NCBI GenBank assembly: GCA_018269025.1
Contig: JAFDVN010000102.1
Coordinates: forward strand, 1 to 36,424
From: Acidobacteriota bacterium
GTDB lineage: Bacteria; Acidobacteriota; Holophagae; Holophagales; Holophagaceae
Reading direction: 5' to 3'
DNA: 36,424 bases
In this document: positions 33,925-36,424 of the stretch, in pieces
Numbering within the stretch: position 1 is the first letter of the stretch
How the letters are laid out: every line of letters begins with the position of its first letter
Position numbers and translations under genes: made by a program
The notes under the pieces: model-generated
What the model was told of the DNA's origin: nothing
The model's database searches: none
What the model saw: only the letters and a program-made list of their open reading frames with translations

Positions 33925-35076
33925 TCAAATCGGCCGAGGGCGGAGCGAGATTCCATAGGCGGCGTAGCCGAGCGTCAGGATCACGAAGGCGGCCCGGATG
34001 CCCACCCCTTCCACCAGGGCGCTGCCCAGGAAAGGCCCAACCACCATGCCCACCGCGTAGGCGATGTTGAGCACGGCGAAGCCGGATCCAAAATCGGAGC
34101 GACCTTCCGCTTCGATGGCATCCGCCACGCCGGGACCGCAGGGGGCCATGACGAAGCTGGCAGTCGCGCCGATGAGGATCATGGCGGCGATGACGGTTGC
34201 GAATCCCGGCATGAAGACCGGCAGTGGCAGGACGAAGAGGCATAGGAAGAGCCCGATGCGGATCACCTTCACCCGTCCCGCGCGATCCGAGACACGGCCT
34301 ATGAGGGGCGACGCGAGCGTGTGGCTCAGGGCCGCCGCCGCGAAGCAGATCCCGATGGAGGCAGGGCCTAGGTGGAGTGCGCGATCTAGGTGCAGCGGCA
34401 GGGTGGAATCCACGAGCGCCCAAAGGCCCGACGCGAGCACCATCGCGCCGGTGATGGCGCGGATCAAGGGGTTGGCGAGAAGGGCCCGCCAGAGGATGGG
34501 TCCCATGGCCTGATGGGCCTCATCTTTCAGCAGGAAGGCCCGGCCCGCCGCATCCACCAGCACGATCGCCGCGCCCACGAGGAAAGGCGCGCGCGGACCT
34601 GCATGTTGGTCCAGGAAGCCCGACACCGGTGGACCCAGTAGCACGCCCACATTGGCCGCGGCGAAGGCGAGGCCCATGGCCTGACCTCGTTTCTCTGGCG
34701 CGAAATGATCCGCCAATAGCGCCATTCCGGGGACCCATGTGGCCGCGCCCGCAATGCCCTGGAGCACGCGAGCCACCACGAGCAGGCCATAGGATTTCGA
34801 GAAGGCGAAGAGCAGTGTCGTCGCGCCGAGGCCCACCAACCCGATGAGCATCACCGATCGCCGCTCATGGCGATCGGTGATACGCCCCACCGGCAGCGTC
34901 GCCGCCAGCAGCGCCACGGCGTAGCTCCCGAAGAGAATCCCCACCTTCATCTGACTCAAATGCAGATCGGCCGCGTAGCGGGGCAGCAGCGGCACCAGCA
35001 GGTAGTAGAGGAACAAGTCCGTGAAAAAGGCGAGGGCCGTGACGGTCAACGCGGCGGTGGAGGGTTTCAGGCGCAT
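33925..35076 (-). CDS. MFS transporter
   Basis: A 383-residue major facilitator with about 12 membrane segments. The conserved loop motifs are GRITDRHERRSVMLIG after segment 2 and GRVSDRAGRVKVIRIG in the second half; the antiporter-like region PGMALLADHFAPEKRGQAMG resembles drug-efflux transporters. Substrate is unknown. It starts 3 bases after the GNAT stop codon, so the two are likely translated together. Confidence 0.88.
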   Translation of the reverse strand: MRLKPSTAALTVTALAFFTDLFLYYLLVPLLPRYAADLHLSQMKVGILFGSYAVALLAATLPVGRITDRHERRSVMLIGLVGLGATTLLFAFSKSYGLLVVARVLQGIAGAATWVPGMALLADHFAPEKRGQAMGLAFAAANVGVLLGPPVSGFLDQHAGPRAPFLVGAAIVLVDAAGRAFLLKDEAHQAMGPILWRALLANPLIRAITGAMVLASGLWALVDSTLPLHLDRALHLGPASIGICFAAAALSHTLASPLIGRVSDRAGRVKVIRIGLFLCLFVLPLPVFMPGFATVIAAMILIGATASFVMAPCGPGVADAIEAEGRSDFGSGFAVLNIAYAVGMVVGPFLGSALVEGVGIRAAFVILTLGYAAYGISLRPRPI

Positions 35077-35079
35077 GGA

Positions 35080-35841
35080 TCAAGCATCGCGCGCCATCTC
35101 GACTTTCGGATAGGCCACGCGGAAACCACAGGCTTCATAGGCGCGCTGGCTGGGCGTGGAGGGGAGTGTGCTGGCGGTGGCGAGATCGCATCCCGCCGCG
35201 ACTGCGTCCCATAGGCGCGCGCGGATCAACGCCTTTTGGAGGCCGCGCCCCCGAAACCGCGGAAGGACGGCGTCCCCACCCAACATGGCGACACCATCAT
35301 TCCAGCCCAAGGTCGCGCCCCCCGCGGGTTCGCCCTCGACGAAGGCCAGGTAGCGAAGGCTGTCCGGGACCCCTTCCGGAGCCATGAAGGGCGGGTCAAA
35401 GGTGCGCCAATCGTCGCGTTCGAAGAAGCCTGCGCCCACGAGGCGGGATTGAAGCTCGGATTCGCCGGCGCGAATGGGCCGAATCTCGAAACAGCCTTCA
35501 ATGTCATCGAGACCATCGAGGCCACGCACCCATTGTTGCTGGAATTGATGGACGCGATACCCACGCGAAGCGAGCAGAGGCCAGAGCTGCGGATCCGCGC
35601 CCGGGCTCAGCTCCAACACAGTCGGGCGGCCAAGAAAGGCCTCGACGGCTTCGAGCAAGGATTCAGAGATGGGCTCGACGAGACCGAGCGCCTGGTTGAG
35701 CGGATGGCCCTCGCCACGAAAATGGGCGAAGCCACCACCCACGGCGAGGCTGCGGCCACCCGCAGCGAGGTTGAAGCGGTCGTTCTGGCGCGCCAGCGCG
35801 CGTTCTACACGAAGGATGAGGGCATTCAAATCGAAGGACAT
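35080..35841 (-). CDS. GNAT family N-acetyltransferase
   Basis: A 253-residue protein with a GNAT fold in its C-terminal half. The acetyl-CoA binding stretch is AVLPRFRGRGLQKALIRARL (R-G-R-G), followed by ATASTLPSTPSQRAYEACGF. The N-terminal half (LNALILRVERALARQNDRFN) is longer than in simple GNATs and may be an inactive second GNAT copy. ATG 35841 is preferred because GGAG lies 7 bases upstream; the in-frame ATG at 35859 lacks a ribosome site. It follows rnpB on the same strand and starts the GNAT-MFS-peptidase run. Its substrate is not known. Confidence 0.85.
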   Translation of the reverse strand: MSFDLNALILRVERALARQNDRFNLAAGGRSLAVGGGFAHFRGEGHPLNQALGLVEPISESLLEAVEAFLGRPTVLELSPGADPQLWPLLASRGYRVHQFQQQWVRGLDGLDDIEGCFEIRPIRAGESELQSRLVGAGFFERDDWRTFDPPFMAPEGVPDSLRYLAFVEGEPAGGATLGWNDGVAMLGGDAVLPRFRGRGLQKALIRARLWDAVAAGCDLATASTLPSTPSQRAYEACGFRVAYPKVEMARDA

Positions 35842-36035
35842 TCGAGTCTCCAAGGACATGCGTCACCAGCCGCCCAGGGGCGGCACATTCAGGACCAGTA
35901 AAGTCGCCCGCTACGGGCGGACAACACCCATGCCAAGGTCAGGCGCGGTCAGAATCGACTGGTTGATGCAGCGCAGAGGCCTACTCGAGAAAGCTCCATC
36001 CTACCCCGGTAGCCCGTAGCCGGAAGCCGGGTCAG

Positions 36036-36059
36036 CACGGCCCCCTTTCGGGGGCCGTG
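36036..36059 (-). terminator. GC-rich hairpin at the rnpB 3' end
   Basis: A perfect 10-bp stem (CACGGCCCCC / GGGGGCCGTG) with a GAAA tetraloop on the minus strand begins right at the RNase P RNA 3' end. No T run follows, so factor-independent termination is possible but not certain. It could also mark the mature 3' end. Confidence 0.6.
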
Positions 36060-36424
36060 GTGGACCGGTAAGCCGGGTTCTGTCGTGGAGCGTCATTCCT
36101 CTGGGATGGCGGTCACCCGCCACCTCTAGCAACCTACCCGCTGGCTCGATCGGGCCGATCCTCGCTCCCTTGCGGAAGTGCGCCAGCCTATTTGGTCTTG
36201 CTCCGTGAGGGGTTTGCCGTGCCCGCCTTGTTGCCAACGCGGCGGTGGGCTCTTACCCCACCGTTTCACCCTTGCCTGTGCGCTGGATGTTGCCACCCCG
36301 CGCCATCGGCGGTTTGTTCTCTGTTGCACTTTCCGTCGGGTCGCCCCGCCCTGCCGTTAGCAGGCTCACTGCCCTGCGGAGCCCGGACTTTCCTCTGCCG
36401 TGAAGCAGCGACGCCCTAGTCCAC
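36060..36424 (-). ncRNA. rnpB: RNase P RNA, type A (5' end at or just past the window edge)
   Basis: This is the catalytic RNA of RNase P, which trims the 5' ends of tRNA precursors. Read on the minus strand it holds the universal core AGAGGAAAGTCCGGGCTCC near the 5' side and GACAGAACCCGGCTTA near the 3' side, with GGTAAGAGCCCACC and other conserved parts between. The first bases in the window (GTGGAC) pair with GTCCAC at the 3' end to form helix P1, so few if any 5' bases are missing. About 365 bases is a normal size for type A. Confidence 0.95.

Noticed and set aside
35860-36035. tRNA or small gene between the acetyltransferase gene and rnpB
   Set aside because: I could not fold a cloverleaf, and no frame has recognisable protein content or a ribosome site.

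Overview
The window is GC-rich chromosomal DNA from a Gram-negative-type bacterium. An Acidobacteriota relative, perhaps of the Holophaga/Geothrix group, is my best guess from overall style (GC-rich codon use, a two-component-like beta-propeller sensor, an Acidobacteriota-looking mix around the division genes). No 16S gene is present, so this is inference. About 27 protein genes, the 3' and central parts of the RNase P RNA, one IS91-type transposase, several terminators and a family of unusual intergenic hairpin repeats are visible.

Left part (1-12 kb). An IS91-family rolling-circle transposase (minus) lies next to pyrC (dihydroorotase), a small lysine-rich protein and a YaiI/DUF188 protein. 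A FabH-like ketosynthase follows, then a DUF2695 gene bracketed by two direct copies of a palindromic repeat, then a SpoU-type RNA methyltransferase (minus). Next, a HutD/Ves-like gene is divergent from a LysR regulator, which precedes an aromatic amino acid hydroxylase, a persulfide dioxygenase-rhodanese fusion, an MFS transporter and pterin-4a-carbinolamine dehydratase (phhB). The hydroxylase and phhB form a functional pair: one uses the pterin cofactor, the other recycles it.

Middle (12-26 kb). A division and cell wall (dcw) cluster runs on the minus strand: mraZ-rsmH-ftsL-ftsI-murE-dinB-murF-pentapeptide protein, then mraY, then murD. The genes from mraZ to murF are packed with overlaps or abutting codons. 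A plus-strand Ser/Thr kinase with a PEGA domain splits pentapeptide/murF from mraY, and a plus-strand EAL-domain gene splits mraY from murD, giving three transcription units. A five-box, 10-bp-periodic array upstream of mraZ looks like a MraZ operator. ribA lies upstream and is closed by a clear intrinsic terminator.

Right part (26-36.4 kb). On the minus strand, a Fur regulator, adenosine deaminase, an NrnA-like DHH phosphoesterase and a large propeller sensor without a kinase domain follow one another. A plus-strand winged-helix hypothetical is divergent from fur and convergent with a GNAT-MFS-secreted Xaa-Pro peptidase operon. The window ends inside rnpB (minus).

The least explained signal is a set of intergenic elements made of 9-10-nt repeated units folded into long hairpins (5060, 5473, 14190, 30032, with a half-copy at 6953). 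The four palindromic copies sit at or within a few bases of stop codons.
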